Of a DNA stretch of 64,000 bases, positions 26,106 through 34,634 are shown piece by piece. The translations under genes were made by a program, and so were the position numbers. Under the pieces are notes generated by a model. That model worked only from the letters and a program-made list of their open reading frames with translations, made no database searches and was not told the origin of the DNA. Source of the DNA: UBA7236 sp964463165 (GTDB taxonomy: Bacteria; Bacteroidota; Bacteroidia; Chitinophagales; BACL12); contig CAYXBK010000013.1 of NCBI GenBank assembly GCA_964463165.1, positions 76,450 through 140,449 on the forward strand, given 5' to 3'. The stretch's first letter is position 1. Every line of letters starts with the position of its first letter.

Positions 26106-26977
26106 CAACCCAAATAAGATTTCAGCAATTTACTTGTTGTTGCTTTCCGCAATCTCCGGATGGCACGTTCTTTAATCTGCCGCACACGTTCTTTTGTGAG
26201 ATCAAATCTTGCGGCGATTTCATCCATATTCATCTGATTAAATCCGTTTATTCCGTAATAAGCTGAAACAACTTCTGCTTCCCTTGGTGAGATCACTTTT
26301 AATACAAGTGCAATTTCATCTTTCAGAGATTGTGATAAAACGGAGAGATCGGGTTCTGAGCTTTTATCATTATCTGCGATCAGATCGGCCATCGATCCTT
26401 CATCCGAATCATTATTATTTACAGGAGCATCGATCGACATATGACGTGTGCCGTTCATTGTAATTTCCTGAATTTCGCTTTCCTTCATGTGCATGATCTC
26501 GGCGAGTTCTTCCAGAGTAGGTTCTCTTTCAAATTCCTGTTCGAGCTGGCTTGCGATTTTATTTATCTTGGCATAATTCCCTGCTTTATTCAGCGGCAGG
26601 CGCACGAGCCTTGATTGTTCAACAATTGCAAGCATAATGCTTTGGCGAATCCACCAAACTGCATAAGAAATAAATTTAAATCCTTTTGTTTCGTCAAATC
26701 GCTGCGCCGCTTTTATAAGACCTACATTTCCTTCATTAATGAGGTCTGAAAGCGTAAGGCCATGTCCCTGATATTGTTTTGCAACTGAAACCACAAAGCG
26801 CAGATTGGCTTTCGTAAGTTTTTCAAGTGCTTCTTCATCTCCCAGCTTTATCTTTTTTGCCAGTTCCACTTCTTCTTCCGGACTGATCAGTTCGATGCGG
26901 GCGATTTCGCTCAGGTATTTTTCAAGCGAATCGTTTTCCCTGCTGGTAATGCTTGCTGTTATTTTGAGTTGCCTCAT
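26105..26977 (-). CDS. Primary RNA polymerase sigma factor (short Bacteroidota type)
   Basis: A sigma-70 family protein of 290 residues lacking region 1.1, as is usual for the main sigma factor of Bacteroidota, which recognises the TTTG / TAnnTTTG promoters seen in this window. The N-terminus MRQLKITASITSRENDSLEKYL is region 1.2. Region 2 has LRFVVSVAKQYQGHGLTLSDLINEGNVGLIKAAQRFD and FKFISYAVWWIRQSIM. Region 3 is LEQEFEREPTLEELAEIM. Region 4 has the helix-turn-helix MDEIAARFDLTKERVRQIKERAIRRLR. It is convergent with metK. Confidence 0.95.
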   Translation of the reverse strand: MRQLKITASITSRENDSLEKYLSEIARIELISPEEEVELAKKIKLGDEEALEKLTKANLRFVVSVAKQYQGHGLTLSDLINEGNVGLIKAAQRFDETKGFKFISYAVWWIRQSIMLAIVEQSRLVRLPLNKAGNYAKINKIASQLEQEFEREPTLEELAEIMHMKESEIQEITMNGTRHMSIDAPVNNNDSDEGSMADLIADNDKSSEPDLSVLSQSLKDEIALVLKVISPREAEVVSAYYGINGFNQMNMDEIAARFDLTKERVRQIKERAIRRLRKATTSKLLKSYLG

Positions 26978-27121
26978 GGCCGCTTTTTGGTTTGACAGGT
27001 TTAACGAGTCTAATTTACAAATGTTACCGGGATTTGCAGAGAAATTTATGAACTGACCAAAATATGATATAAAATAAATACAGGGATGATGTAAATTTAA
27101 AAACCTGAACCGCTTCCTTTT

Positions 27122-27940
27122 TCAAAAATATTCGTATTGGAAAATTGCAATACCGCCGTTGATCATTTCATCTCTGCGCAGCAATCCGTTTGAATAAAAA
27201 AAATTTCTGATGATCACCCATTCTGCATTTTTATTTTCTTTTCTCAGATAGCGGATAATATAATTTTCAGGAGTCGTATACAGCGTATCATATTTTGTCT
27301 GCGGATATGCATGACGATATTTAATTCTGTCGATCTCCATCAGTATCTCTTCCACATGCCGGCGATTATCGTATTCATCCATAAACCAATTTGTTGTATC
27401 ATTAGAAATCAGATTAACAGAAGTGCTGATCTTTTTTACAGGATCATCGATATATTTAAAACTGTAAATAAGGCTGTCGTTCATAGATCTTTTTTCATAA
27501 TAGCGCACATTTGTATCAGCATCGTATCTGTAAGTTTCTTTTTCTGCCGACCATAATTCACCCCGTATCCAAAGTGAATCTGTCATGTAAAGAACTCTGC
27601 CTCTTTCATCATAATGCTCGTCCTTTATTTGCCGGAGTTTATAAGCAATATATTTTTCAGTTTTATGATTTAGTATTAAACCGGAATATGAATAAAAATA
27701 TTCGCGGGAGGTTTCATTCTTTACCTGCCTATGCATTGTATAAATACATTTACCGCTTGAATCATATTGAGTTTCTGAAATTGAAAAAGGGTTGATCGTA
27801 TCCTGTCGTGCATAGGAATACCATCGATACAATTTAACATGCGAAAGCATCGAATCACCCGGGTCAATGATATGGTTTGCGTATTGGCAATTTCCGGCAG
27901 TAAGATGTGATATGAAAAAGAAAAGCAGAATGTATTTCAT
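27122..27940 (-). CDS. Secreted protein of unknown function
   Basis: MKYILLFFFISHLTAGNCQ is a signal peptide. The mature 250 residues are rich in Tyr and charged residues, with loosely repeated YD- and YR-containing strands (YDSSGKCIYTM, YDERGRVLYMTDSL, YRYDADTNVRYYEKRS) reminiscent of RHS/YD-type beta strands or of the Bacteroidota secreted proteins of that style. No T9SS domain or lipobox is seen. It stands alone between the sigma-factor gene and pnp. Not recognised. Confidence 0.65.
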   Translation of the reverse strand: MKYILLFFFISHLTAGNCQYANHIIDPGDSMLSHVKLYRWYSYARQDTINPFSISETQYDSSGKCIYTMHRQVKNETSREYFYSYSGLILNHKTEKYIAYKLRQIKDEHYDERGRVLYMTDSLWIRGELWSAEKETYRYDADTNVRYYEKRSMNDSLIYSFKYIDDPVKKISTSVNLISNDTTNWFMDEYDNRRHVEEILMEIDRIKYRHAYPQTKYDTLYTTPENYIIRYLRKENKNAEWVIIRNFFYSNGLLRRDEMINGGIAIFQYEYF

Positions 27941-28019
27941 GTAATGGGTTTACATTCCAAGAACGAAAAAAACAAATGATTTATGATGTTAAAGAAAATC
28001 GGTTTGCAGAAAATAAAAA

Positions 28020-28039
28020 CGCCGGAAAAAATTCCGGCG
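28020..28039 (-). terminator. Terminator of pnp
   Basis: An 8-bp stem CGCCGGAA (28020-28027 with 28032-28039) with a 4-nt loop; on the minus strand it is followed by GTTTTTATTTTC. Confidence 0.88.
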
Positions 28040-28064
28040 CAGTTATATTATTCTGTGATTGCTA

Positions 28065-30215
28065 TCACTGATTATTTTCCGTATTTGCAGGTGCTTGCTT
28101 TTGCGGGCGTTCCAGCAATACCTTTCGCGATAATTTTAATTTGCCGGTTTTTCTATCGATCTCCAGCAATTTTACTTTTATCTTATCTCCTTCACTTAAA
28201 ACACCATCCAGATTTTCGAGACGTTGCCAGCTGATTTCTGAAATATGCAACAATCCTTCTTTACCCGGAAGTATTTCAACAAAGGCGCCATACGGCATAA
28301 TTGATTTTACTTTTCCTTCATATACTTCACCTACTTCAGGAATTGCCGTGATGCCTTTAATTCTTGCAACTGCTGCATCAATACTTTCTTTATTCGGAGA
28401 TGAAATATCAATGATACCGAATTCACCTACTTCTTCAATTGAAATTTCAGCACCTGTTTCACGCTGCATTTCCTGAATGATTTTTCCTCCCGGCCCGATC
28501 ACTGCACCGATAAATTCTCTTGGAATTTGAATTTGTACAATGCGTGGTGCATGTGGTTTATAATCTTCACGTGGCGTGCTGATCGCTTTTGCCATTTCTC
28601 CGAGAATATGCAATCTTCCCCTGCGTGCCTGTTCCAATGCTTCTTTTACAACACCGAAACTCAAACCATCCACTTTGATATCCATTTGCGTTGCGGTAAT
28701 TCCGTCTGCAGTTCCTGCAACTTTAAAATCCATATCACCCAAATGATCTTCATCGCCGAGGATATCGCTTAAAATTGCGTAGCGTGTCATATTCGGTTCA
28801 GAGATCAATCCCATCGCAATACCTGCAACCGGTTTTTTCACTTTCACGCCGGCATCCATCAATGCAAGTGATCCTGCACAAACAGTTGCCATGGAAGATG
28901 AACCGTTTGATTCTAAAATATCAGATACAATGCGTATCGTATAAAAATTATCCGTTGGCAACGACCATTTAATCGCACGCATTGCCAGATTTCCATGACC
29001 AACTTCACGGCGTCCTAAACCACGTAATGCTTTCGCTTCACCTGTAGAAAACGGTGGGAAATTATAATGCAATAAAAATTTCAGATTTCCTTCGTGCACA
29101 ACACCATCGATAAATTGCTCATCGAGTTTGCTGCCGAGTGTAACAGTAGTGAGAGATTGTGTTTCACCACGGGTGAAAATTGCAGAACCATGTGCTGAAG
29201 GTAAATAATCAATTTCAGCCCATATCGGACGCACTTCATCTAATTTTCTTCCATCCAGTCTTTGTTTATCTGCAAGGATCATTTCACGCATTGCATGTTT
29301 TTCAATATCGTGATAATATCCTGCAACCATGGATGATTTAGCAGCCTGATCTTCTTCTGATAAAGTGGCGAGAAATTCTTCGTGAATTTTTTTGAAGGCT
29401 TCCGTGCGCACTTCTTTTTTTGAAGGCATATAAGCAACTGCTTTTACCTTTTCATATAATTCGGCCCACATACGGTCACGCAATTCCGGATCATGTGTTT
29501 CGTGATTGTATTCACGCTTGGTTTCTTTTCCTGTTGCTTTTGTGAGTTCCGCCAACACTTCACACTGATTTTGAATTGCCTGATGTGCAATGCGAATTGC
29601 TTCAAGCATATCTTCTTCTTTCACTTCCTTTAATTCGCCTTCCACCATCACAACATCTTTGTGATTTCCGGCGATGATCATATCAATATCCGATTTCTCG
29701 AGTTGTGATCTTGTCGGGTTGATGATGTATTGTCCATCTACACGGCCAACACGCACTTCTGAAATCGGTCCGTTAAAAGGAATATCAGAAACTGCGAGTG
29801 CTGCGGCGCCGGCCAGACATGCAAGTGCGTCGGGTAATATTTCTTTGTCGAGTGAAATCAGCGTAACAAGCACTTGTGTATCCGCATGATAATTATCCGG
29901 AAACATCGGGCGCATTGCACGATCTATTAAACGGCTTATCAGAATTTCATATTCCGATGGCCTTGCTTCGCGTTTAAAAAAGCCGCCGGGGAATTTTCCT
30001 GCAGCTGCATAATTCTCACGGTAATCAACTGTGAGCGGCATAAAATCAACGCCTTCTTTTGCTTCTTTTGCAGAAACAACCGTTGCAAGCAACATTGTTT
30101 CACCCTGTCTTAAAACGACAGAACCATCTGCCTGCTTTGCAAGCTTACCGGTTTCGATGGTGATCATTCTGCCATCGCCGAGATCAATGGTTTTTGTAAT
30201 TGGTACTGGAATCAT
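28065..30215 (-). CDS. pnp: Polynucleotide phosphorylase
   Basis: A 3'-to-5' phosphorolytic exoribonuclease of the mRNA decay machinery. Two RNase PH domains are visible (N-terminal TIETGKLAKQADGSVVLRQGETMLLATVV, then IFTRGETQSLTTVTLG with GRREVGHGNLAMRAIK), followed by a KH domain (IGAVIGPGGKIIQEMQRETGAEISIEE) near residue 565 and an S1 domain (EVYEGKVKSIMPYGAFVEILPGKEGLLHISEI) near residue 632. Length of 716 residues is normal. It lies downstream of rpsO, as in many bacteria, but with a terminator between them. Confidence 0.97.
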   Translation of the reverse strand: MIPVPITKTIDLGDGRMITIETGKLAKQADGSVVLRQGETMLLATVVSAKEAKEGVDFMPLTVDYRENYAAAGKFPGGFFKREARPSEYEILISRLIDRAMRPMFPDNYHADTQVLVTLISLDKEILPDALACLAGAAALAVSDIPFNGPISEVRVGRVDGQYIINPTRSQLEKSDIDMIIAGNHKDVVMVEGELKEVKEEDMLEAIRIAHQAIQNQCEVLAELTKATGKETKREYNHETHDPELRDRMWAELYEKVKAVAYMPSKKEVRTEAFKKIHEEFLATLSEEDQAAKSSMVAGYYHDIEKHAMREMILADKQRLDGRKLDEVRPIWAEIDYLPSAHGSAIFTRGETQSLTTVTLGSKLDEQFIDGVVHEGNLKFLLHYNFPPFSTGEAKALRGLGRREVGHGNLAMRAIKWSLPTDNFYTIRIVSDILESNGSSSMATVCAGSLALMDAGVKVKKPVAGIAMGLISEPNMTRYAILSDILGDEDHLGDMDFKVAGTADGITATQMDIKVDGLSFGVVKEALEQARRGRLHILGEMAKAISTPREDYKPHAPRIVQIQIPREFIGAVIGPGGKIIQEMQRETGAEISIEEVGEFGIIDISSPNKESIDAAVARIKGITAIPEVGEVYEGKVKSIMPYGAFVEILPGKEGLLHISEISWQRLENLDGVLSEGDKIKVKLLEIDRKTGKLKLSRKVLLERPQKQAPANTENNQ

Positions 30216-30368
30216 TTTGTTTTAAAACCCGTCCTTACCGGGCATTTTGTTCCCTGCAGTATATTCATTTGACTGCCGGGATGCAGGCAGGAGTTTGAAG
30301 TAATTTTTGGGGTGGTTTCACAGGGCGCATAATGTTAATCAAACTCCTCACCCATTTGTTAGTAAATA

Positions 30369-30395
30369 GAACCAGGAATCAGGAGTCAGGAGTCG
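30369..30395 (+). repeat. Short GGARTCA-type 7-bp repeat between rpsO and pnp
   Basis: GAACCA is followed by GGAATCA, GGAGTCA and GGAGTCG. This copy is not adjacent to a stop codon and is antisense to its flanking genes. Confidence 0.65.
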
Positions 30396-30449
30396 GGATA
30401 AATCCAACTTGTGAAAACCTTTGATCCTACTGGTTTGATGTAATAAAAA

Positions 30450-30484
30450 AAGGCTATGGGTACAAAATTGTTCCTCATAGCCTT
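30450..30484 (-). terminator. Terminator of rpsO
   Basis: A 9-bp stem AAGGCTATG (30450-30458 with 30476-30484) around a 17-nt loop; the minus-strand transcript ends in a T-run. Confidence 0.88.
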
Positions 30485-30502
30485 CAATATGTTCATAAAA
30501 GA

Positions 30503-30775
30503 TTAGCGGCGTATATTCAATTTCTCAATCAGTAAACGATATGCAGCGATATCTTTTTTCATAAGATAATTTAAAAATCTGCGGCGCTTACCAACTAGCA
30601 TCAATAAACTGCGTTTTGTCGCATAATCTTTATTGTTGCCTTTCAAATGATCGGTGAGGTGATTGATACGGTGTGTAAACAGTGCGATCTGTGCCTCAAC
30701 AGAACCGGTATTGGCTTCACTGCCTCCGTGTTCTTTGAAAATTTCTTTCTTCTTTTCGGTTGTTAAATTCGACAT
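30503..30775 (-). CDS. rpsO: Ribosomal protein S15
   Basis: Small-subunit protein that binds 16S rRNA helices 20-22. The 90-residue sequence has the family pattern KEIFKEHGGSEANTGSVEAQIALFTHRINHLTDHLK and KRRRFLNYLMKKDIAAYRLLIEKLNIRR. It has its own well-formed promoter (30804-30835) and terminator (30450-30484). Confidence 0.98.
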   Translation of the reverse strand: MSNLTTEKKKEIFKEHGGSEANTGSVEAQIALFTHRINHLTDHLKGNNKDYATKRSLLMLVGKRRRFLNYLMKKDIAAYRLLIEKLNIRR

Positions 30776-30803
30776 TGTATAACTCTACTTTTATTAAAGG
30801 ATG

Positions 30804-30835
30804 CAAAGATAGACTAAAGGATTTGAAAGTGCAAA
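30804..30835 (-). promoter_or_regulatory. rpsO promoter, TTTG-N20-TATCTTTG on the minus strand
   Basis: Read on the plus strand, CAAAGATA at 30804-30811 and CAAA at 30832-30835 are 20 bp apart, giving a perfect Bacteroidota promoter about 28 bp upstream of the rpsO ATG. Confidence 0.88.
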
Positions 30836-30930
30836 GTATAAGTTAAATGGACGGTCTCGGTTGGCAGTCGCAGTTGGCGATCGTGATACATCTTACCTAT
30901 CACTTTCGACCCGGCTATTATTGCGTCAGC

Positions 30931-30993
30931 CGATTGCCGACTGTTGACTGCAGATTGTGGACTGTGGACTGCCGACTGTGTACTGTTGACTTC
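30931..30993 (-). repeat. Nine-unit 7-bp repeat just after the accD stop codon
   Basis: On the plus strand the units are nine 7-mers such as CGACTGT, TGACTGC, GGACTGT and AGATTGT. The accD stop codon is 11 bp away at 31004. A chance reading frame through it encodes QSAV-like repeats and is not considered a gene. Confidence 0.8.
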
Positions 30994-31003
30994 CTCCTCC
31001 ACC

Positions 31004-31870
31004 TCACATCATCGATCCGATAAGAGTGGAAAGAGTTTGTTTCAGATCTTTCCTTTCAACGATCAGATCGAGAAAGCCGGTTTCAAGCACAAATTCCGCC
31101 GATTGAAATCCTTCCGGAAGGTCCTTTTTGATTGTTTCCTTAACAACTCTGGGCCCTGCGAAGCCGATCAATGCTTTTGGTTCGGCGATATTAATATCTC
31201 CGAGCATTGCATAACTGGCTGTTACACCGCCTGTGGTTGGATCGGTACAGAGGGAGATGTAAGGTAATTTATGTTTGGCGAGTAAGGTGAGTTTGGCGGA
31301 TGTTTTCGCCATCTGCATAAGTGAAAATGCGCTTTCCATCATCCTTGCACCACCTGATTTTGAAATGATGATAAACGGAAGATGGTGTTCGACGCAATAA
31401 TCAATTCCTCTTGCAATTCTTTCTCCCACAACTGTTCCCATACTGCCGCCGATAAATTCGAAATTCATGCAGGCGATCACGGCCGGTTTGCTTTCAATAT
31501 TTCCGGTTCCAACGCTGATCGCATCGGTATAAACTGATTTTTTCCAGGCATCTTTCAGCCGGTCGTCGTATTGCTTGAGATCTTTAAAATCCAATGCATC
31601 TTTTGAGCGGATATTTTCAAACAACAATTCAAATTCACCATTGTCGAACAGAAAAGAAAAATACTCGTTTGAGCCAATTCTTCCATGATAACCGCAATTC
31701 GGGCAGCACCAGAATTTTTCGCTGTACTCGATCGTTGTTGTGGTTTTTTTGCATTCGGGGCATTTCCACCATACGCCTTCCGGCGTATCGAGTTTTTCCT
31801 CCGTAGAGGTTTCGATACCCTTTCTGCTTCTTTTGAACCAGCTTGATCTTTCAGATTTTTGTTCAGCCAT
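31004..31870 (-). CDS. accD: Acetyl-CoA carboxylase carboxyltransferase subunit beta
   Basis: Transfers carboxyl from carboxybiotin to acetyl-CoA in fatty-acid synthesis. The N-terminal zinc ribbon is CPECKKTTTTIEYSEKFWCCPNC (residues about 35-60). The carboxyltransferase fold follows with GNIESKPAVIACMNFEFIGGSMGTVVGERI, SGGARMMESAFSLMQMAKTSA and DPTTGGVTASYAMLGDINIAEPKALIGFAGPRVV. Length of 288 residues is normal. AccA is not in the window. Confidence 0.97.
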   Translation of the reverse strand: MAEQKSERSSWFKRSRKGIETSTEEKLDTPEGVWWKCPECKKTTTTIEYSEKFWCCPNCGYHGRIGSNEYFSFLFDNGEFELLFENIRSKDALDFKDLKQYDDRLKDAWKKSVYTDAISVGTGNIESKPAVIACMNFEFIGGSMGTVVGERIARGIDYCVEHHLPFIIISKSGGARMMESAFSLMQMAKTSAKLTLLAKHKLPYISLCTDPTTGGVTASYAMLGDINIAEPKALIGFAGPRVVKETIKKDLPEGFQSAEFVLETGFLDLIVERKDLKQTLSTLIGSMM

Positions 31871-31924
31871 TCTATTTAATTGCGAATTGCGAAGTGAAAA
31901 AAATTGCGAATTGAAAATTGATCA

Positions 31925-31964
31925 ATCATCCTGACTCTTGACTCCTGATTCATGACTCTAATTA
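31925..31964 (-). repeat. 7-bp repeat at the aldolase stop codon
   Basis: Plus-strand units TGACTCT, TGACTCC, then TGATTCA and TGACTCT run into the heptamer AATTACG that contains the aldolase stop codon (31962-31964). A second 7-bp-like tract of GAATTGC units lies at 31872-31922, before accD. Confidence 0.75.
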
Positions 31965-33035
31965 CGCAATTGTAATTTCTTTACTCAAATATACATCCTG
32001 AATTGCGTTCAGAATACTCACGCCTTCAGCCATCGGTCGCTGGAATGCTTTTCTTCCGGAAATTAATCCCATACCACCGGCACGTTTATTAATTACTGCG
32101 GTTGTAACAGCTTCTGAAAGATCTGTTGCACCAGAAGATGCACCGCCCGAATTAATTAATCCTGCTCTTCCCATATAACAATTTGCTACCTGGTAGCGAC
32201 AAAGATCAATCGGGTGTGCAGACGTCAGTTCATCGTAAATGCGCTTATCGTTTTTCCCGTAAGCCGATTCTTTTGTATTTAATGCGAGATAGCCGCCGTT
32301 GTTTTCAGGCATTTTTTGTTTAATAATATCCGCCTCGATGGTTACACCCAAGTGATTTGCCTGCCCGGTAAGGTCTGCAGATAAATGATAGTCGACTCCA
32401 TCTTTCTTAAATGCAGGATTGCGCAGATAACACCATAAAATAGTTGCCATGCCGAGTTCATGTGCATATTCAAATGCTTCGGTTACTTCTTGTAATTGAC
32501 GTCCTGATTCATCGGAGCCAAAATAAATTGTTGCGCCAATTGCAGCTGCGCCAAGCTCCCAGCAAGCTTTCACCGAAGTAAACATGATCTGGTCAAATTT
32601 ATTCGGGTATGTCAGAAATTCATTGTGATTGATCTTAACGATCAGCGGTATTTTATGCGCATATTTCCTGGCAATAATTCCAAGTCCGCCGTAGGTTGTG
32701 GCAACTGCATTACACCCACCTTCGATAGCGAGTTTAATAATATTTTCAGGGTCGAAATAAATCGGGTTTTTGGCGAATGATGCTCCTGCACTATGCTCTA
32801 TTCCCTGATCAACCGGTAAAATGGAAAGATAACCTGTATTTGCCAGTCGCCCGTTCGAATACATCGACTGCAAATTTCTCATGACATTTGGGTTACGGTC
32901 GGAACCGATCCAAATCCTGTCAACAAAATCGGGGCCCGGTAAATGGAGTGCATTCCTGGAAATTGTTTTGCTTTCGTGGTTAAGCAGATAATCCGCTTTG
33001 TCGCCGAGCAAACTTACAATGTGGTTAATGGACAT
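31962..33035 (-). CDS. fbaB: Fructose-bisphosphate aldolase, class I (DhnA/FbaB type)
   Basis: Cleaves fructose 1,6-bisphosphate in glycolysis or condenses trioses in gluconeogenesis, through a Schiff-base lysine. Motifs of the bacterial class I aldolase are GYLSILPVDQGIEHSAGASFA, GGCNAVATTYGGLGI, LIVKINHNEFL (candidate Schiff-base or substrate lysine region) and LINSGGASSGATDLSEAVTTAVINKRAGGMGLISGRKAFQRP. Length of 357 residues is normal. A -7 box lies about 26 bp upstream. Confidence 0.93.
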   Translation of the reverse strand: MSINHIVSLLGDKADYLLNHESKTISRNALHLPGPDFVDRIWIGSDRNPNVMRNLQSMYSNGRLANTGYLSILPVDQGIEHSAGASFAKNPIYFDPENIIKLAIEGGCNAVATTYGGLGIIARKYAHKIPLIVKINHNEFLTYPNKFDQIMFTSVKACWELGAAAIGATIYFGSDESGRQLQEVTEAFEYAHELGMATILWCYLRNPAFKKDGVDYHLSADLTGQANHLGVTIEADIIKQKMPENNGGYLALNTKESAYGKNDKRIYDELTSAHPIDLCRYQVANCYMGRAGLINSGGASSGATDLSEAVTTAVINKRAGGMGLISGRKAFQRPMAEGVSILNAIQDVYLSKEITIA

Positions 33036-33060
33036 GTATTTTTAATTTAAAGTAGGACGG

Positions 33061-33068
33061 CAAAATTA
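33061..33068 (-). promoter_or_regulatory. -7 box (TAATTTTG) of the aldolase gene
   Basis: Plus-strand CAAAATTA is TAATTTTG on the minus strand, 25 bp upstream of the ATG. No convincing -33 element. Confidence 0.45.
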
Positions 33069-33120
33069 ATAAACTCAAAGGATAACCTGCCGTAAGGAAA
33101 ATTGGTGGCAGTAGAAATAA

Positions 33121-33145
33121 AAAGCCCTCTCGGGGAGAGGGCTTT
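33121..33145 (-). terminator. Terminator of tRNA-Gln
   Basis: A perfect 11-bp stem AAAGCCCTCTC (33121-33131 with 33135-33145) with a 3-nt loop, immediately after the tRNA and flanked by A/T runs on both sides. Confidence 0.93.
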
Positions 33146-33150
33146 TTTTG

Positions 33151-33223
33151 TTGGCCGACTAGGGCTCGAACCTAGACTCTTCTGAACCAAAATCAGACGT
33201 GTTGCCAGTTACACCATCAGCCA
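33151..33223 (-). tRNA. tRNA-Gln (anticodon TTG)
   Basis: The acceptor stem TGGCTGA pairs with TCGGCCA (one G-T pair). The anticodon arm has stem TCTGA/TCAGA with loop TTTTGGT, giving anticodon TTG at 33188-33190. The T arm has the GGTTCGAGCC core. CCA is not encoded: the bases after the discriminator A are CAA. It has its own promoter and terminator. Confidence 0.95.
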
Positions 33224-33253
33224 AACTTCAATTCATTATTTCAGAACGAGCGG

Positions 33254-33286
33254 CAAAGATAATATGAAGATTTGAAGAAATGCAAA
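33254..33286 (-). promoter_or_regulatory. tRNA-Gln promoter, TTTG-N21-TATCTTTG
   Basis: Plus-strand CAAAGATA at 33254-33261 and CAAA at 33283-33286 are 21 bp apart; the predicted transcript starts a few bases before the tRNA. Confidence 0.82.
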
Positions 33287-33291
33287 AAGTC

Positions 33292-33339
33292 CACTGATCA
33301 GTCTTCGGTCCACAGTCCTCGGTCTGCAGTCAGAACTTA
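33292..33339 (-). repeat. 7-bp repeat at the stop codon of the TlpA-like gene
   Basis: Plus-strand units CAGTCTT, CGGTCCA, then CAGTCCT, CGGTCTG and CAGTCAG lead to the stop codon at 33337-33339. The tract reaches into the spacer of the tRNA-Gln promoter. Confidence 0.75.
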
Positions 33340-34608
33340 TTCTCTTAATAAAGCATCGATCAATTCTTCAAAATCTTTTTGATAATCCAGAAACAATTGC
33401 CCGGTTGCGGGGCCGTTGAATCCGGTATAAATTTCCGCCACTTCCTGTTTTTTATTGAGGATGATGGTAGTTGGGAATCCCATTACACGATTCAACATCG
33501 GTAAAGCATCGCTCGCATTTTTCGGAAGGCCGGCATTTAAATACAGGTAATCAATTCCAAAATAATTTTTCAGCCGGTCGATATTTATTTTAAAATTTTG
33601 CGGATCGGGTTGCCGCTCAAATGAAAGTGCAACGATGGCCAGCTCTTTATTTTTAAATTTTTCTTCCACTTCGCTCATATAACTTGTTTCGTCCATGCAA
33701 TTCGGGCACCATGTTCCGGTGATCTGAATGACGACAACTTTATTTTTAAATCTTTCATCTTCCAAAGAAATTAATTTTCCATTTTCATCCGGAAAAGAAA
33801 ATTCAATTTTAGAATAACCGTCTTTTAAATAAGTGAATTTTTTCGGGTCGGGTAATTTTGCATTTATATTTTTTGTTGCAGTGAAATTTGCGTGATAATG
33901 TTTGCCGCTCCAGTAACCGCCGTCTAATGATCCGTCATCATTAATTTTTCCTTTGAATAAAAATGCATGGGAGCCGTCGAATGCGGATAAATAAAAACTA
34001 TCTGCACTCACTTCACCTTCGAGGAAACGATAATCACCGGTTGTTGTTAAAAATGTGCCGGTTAAATGATTTTCTTTTTGTTCGAAAATGGCAACGGTTG
34101 AATCACTGCTGCTTTCATCTTTAAATACGGCATCGTACCTGCCTGAAATATTTGCTTTTGCAGGAAGCGGATTTTTTACGAAGCGATAATTTTCATTCTG
34201 AATTGCATGAAAGTCCAACAAATAATTTCCAGGTCGTGAATTGTCTCTCCAATAACCATCAATTTTATTGGTGTCGGGTGGCCAAGGTAATATTATTTCG
34301 GAATTGAAGACAGGAAATTTTAAATCTAACCATCCATGCCCTTCGAACCAATAATTGTCGGAAGAAAGATTTATAACCTCATGCCCATTTGCAATCTCTG
34401 CAATTATAGAATTATTCTTTAACGCTATAGTTAAGCTGAATGGCAATTCACCACCCGGGGTTAGCAGAACGGCCCTGTAAGTAATTACTGAATCCCGCAA
34501 TGAAACATAATTTGTTGGGAAAGTAGAACCGGGTTGAGCTGACAAGGGCAATAAAGCAACAGTCCAAACAATGATAACGAATAAAAACAGTTTGATTTTT
34601 TTCATCAT
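33337..34608 (-). CDS. TlpA-like thioredoxin-fold protein, periplasmic
   Basis: A signal peptide (KLFLFVIIVWTVALLPLSAQ) is followed by about 250 residues of beta-rich sequence and then a thioredoxin-fold domain (residues about 275-423) with the active site WCPNC: W300, C301, C304. The cis-Pro region is GFPTTIILNKKQEV. Such proteins reduce disulfides for cytochrome c maturation or oxidise surface proteins. The N-terminal part resembles the DUF4369-like region of Bacteroidota TlpA proteins in placement but I cannot confirm the family. Divergent from mnmH. Confidence 0.85.
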   Translation of the reverse strand: MMKKIKLFLFVIIVWTVALLPLSAQPGSTFPTNYVSLRDSVITYRAVLLTPGGELPFSLTIALKNNSIIAEIANGHEVINLSSDNYWFEGHGWLDLKFPVFNSEIILPWPPDTNKIDGYWRDNSRPGNYLLDFHAIQNENYRFVKNPLPAKANISGRYDAVFKDESSSDSTVAIFEQKENHLTGTFLTTTGDYRFLEGEVSADSFYLSAFDGSHAFLFKGKINDDGSLDGGYWSGKHYHANFTATKNINAKLPDPKKFTYLKDGYSKIEFSFPDENGKLISLEDERFKNKVVVIQITGTWCPNCMDETSYMSEVEEKFKNKELAIVALSFERQPDPQNFKINIDRLKNYFGIDYLYLNAGLPKNASDALPMLNRVMGFPTTIILNKKQEVAEIYTGFNGPATGQLFLDYQKDFEELIDALLRE

Positions 34609-34619
34609 TAACTTTACAG

Positions 34620-34627
34620 CAAAACTA
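34620..34627 (-). promoter_or_regulatory. -7 box (TAGTTTTG) of the TlpA-like gene
   Basis: Plus-strand CAAAACTA, 11 bp from the start codon; matches TAnnTTTG. Confidence 0.45.
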
Positions 34628-34634
34628 ATTTTAA

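Noticed and set aside
30814..31002. 62-residue minus-strand frame with QSAV repeats
   Set aside because: It is the translation of the 7-bp repeat tract after accD.
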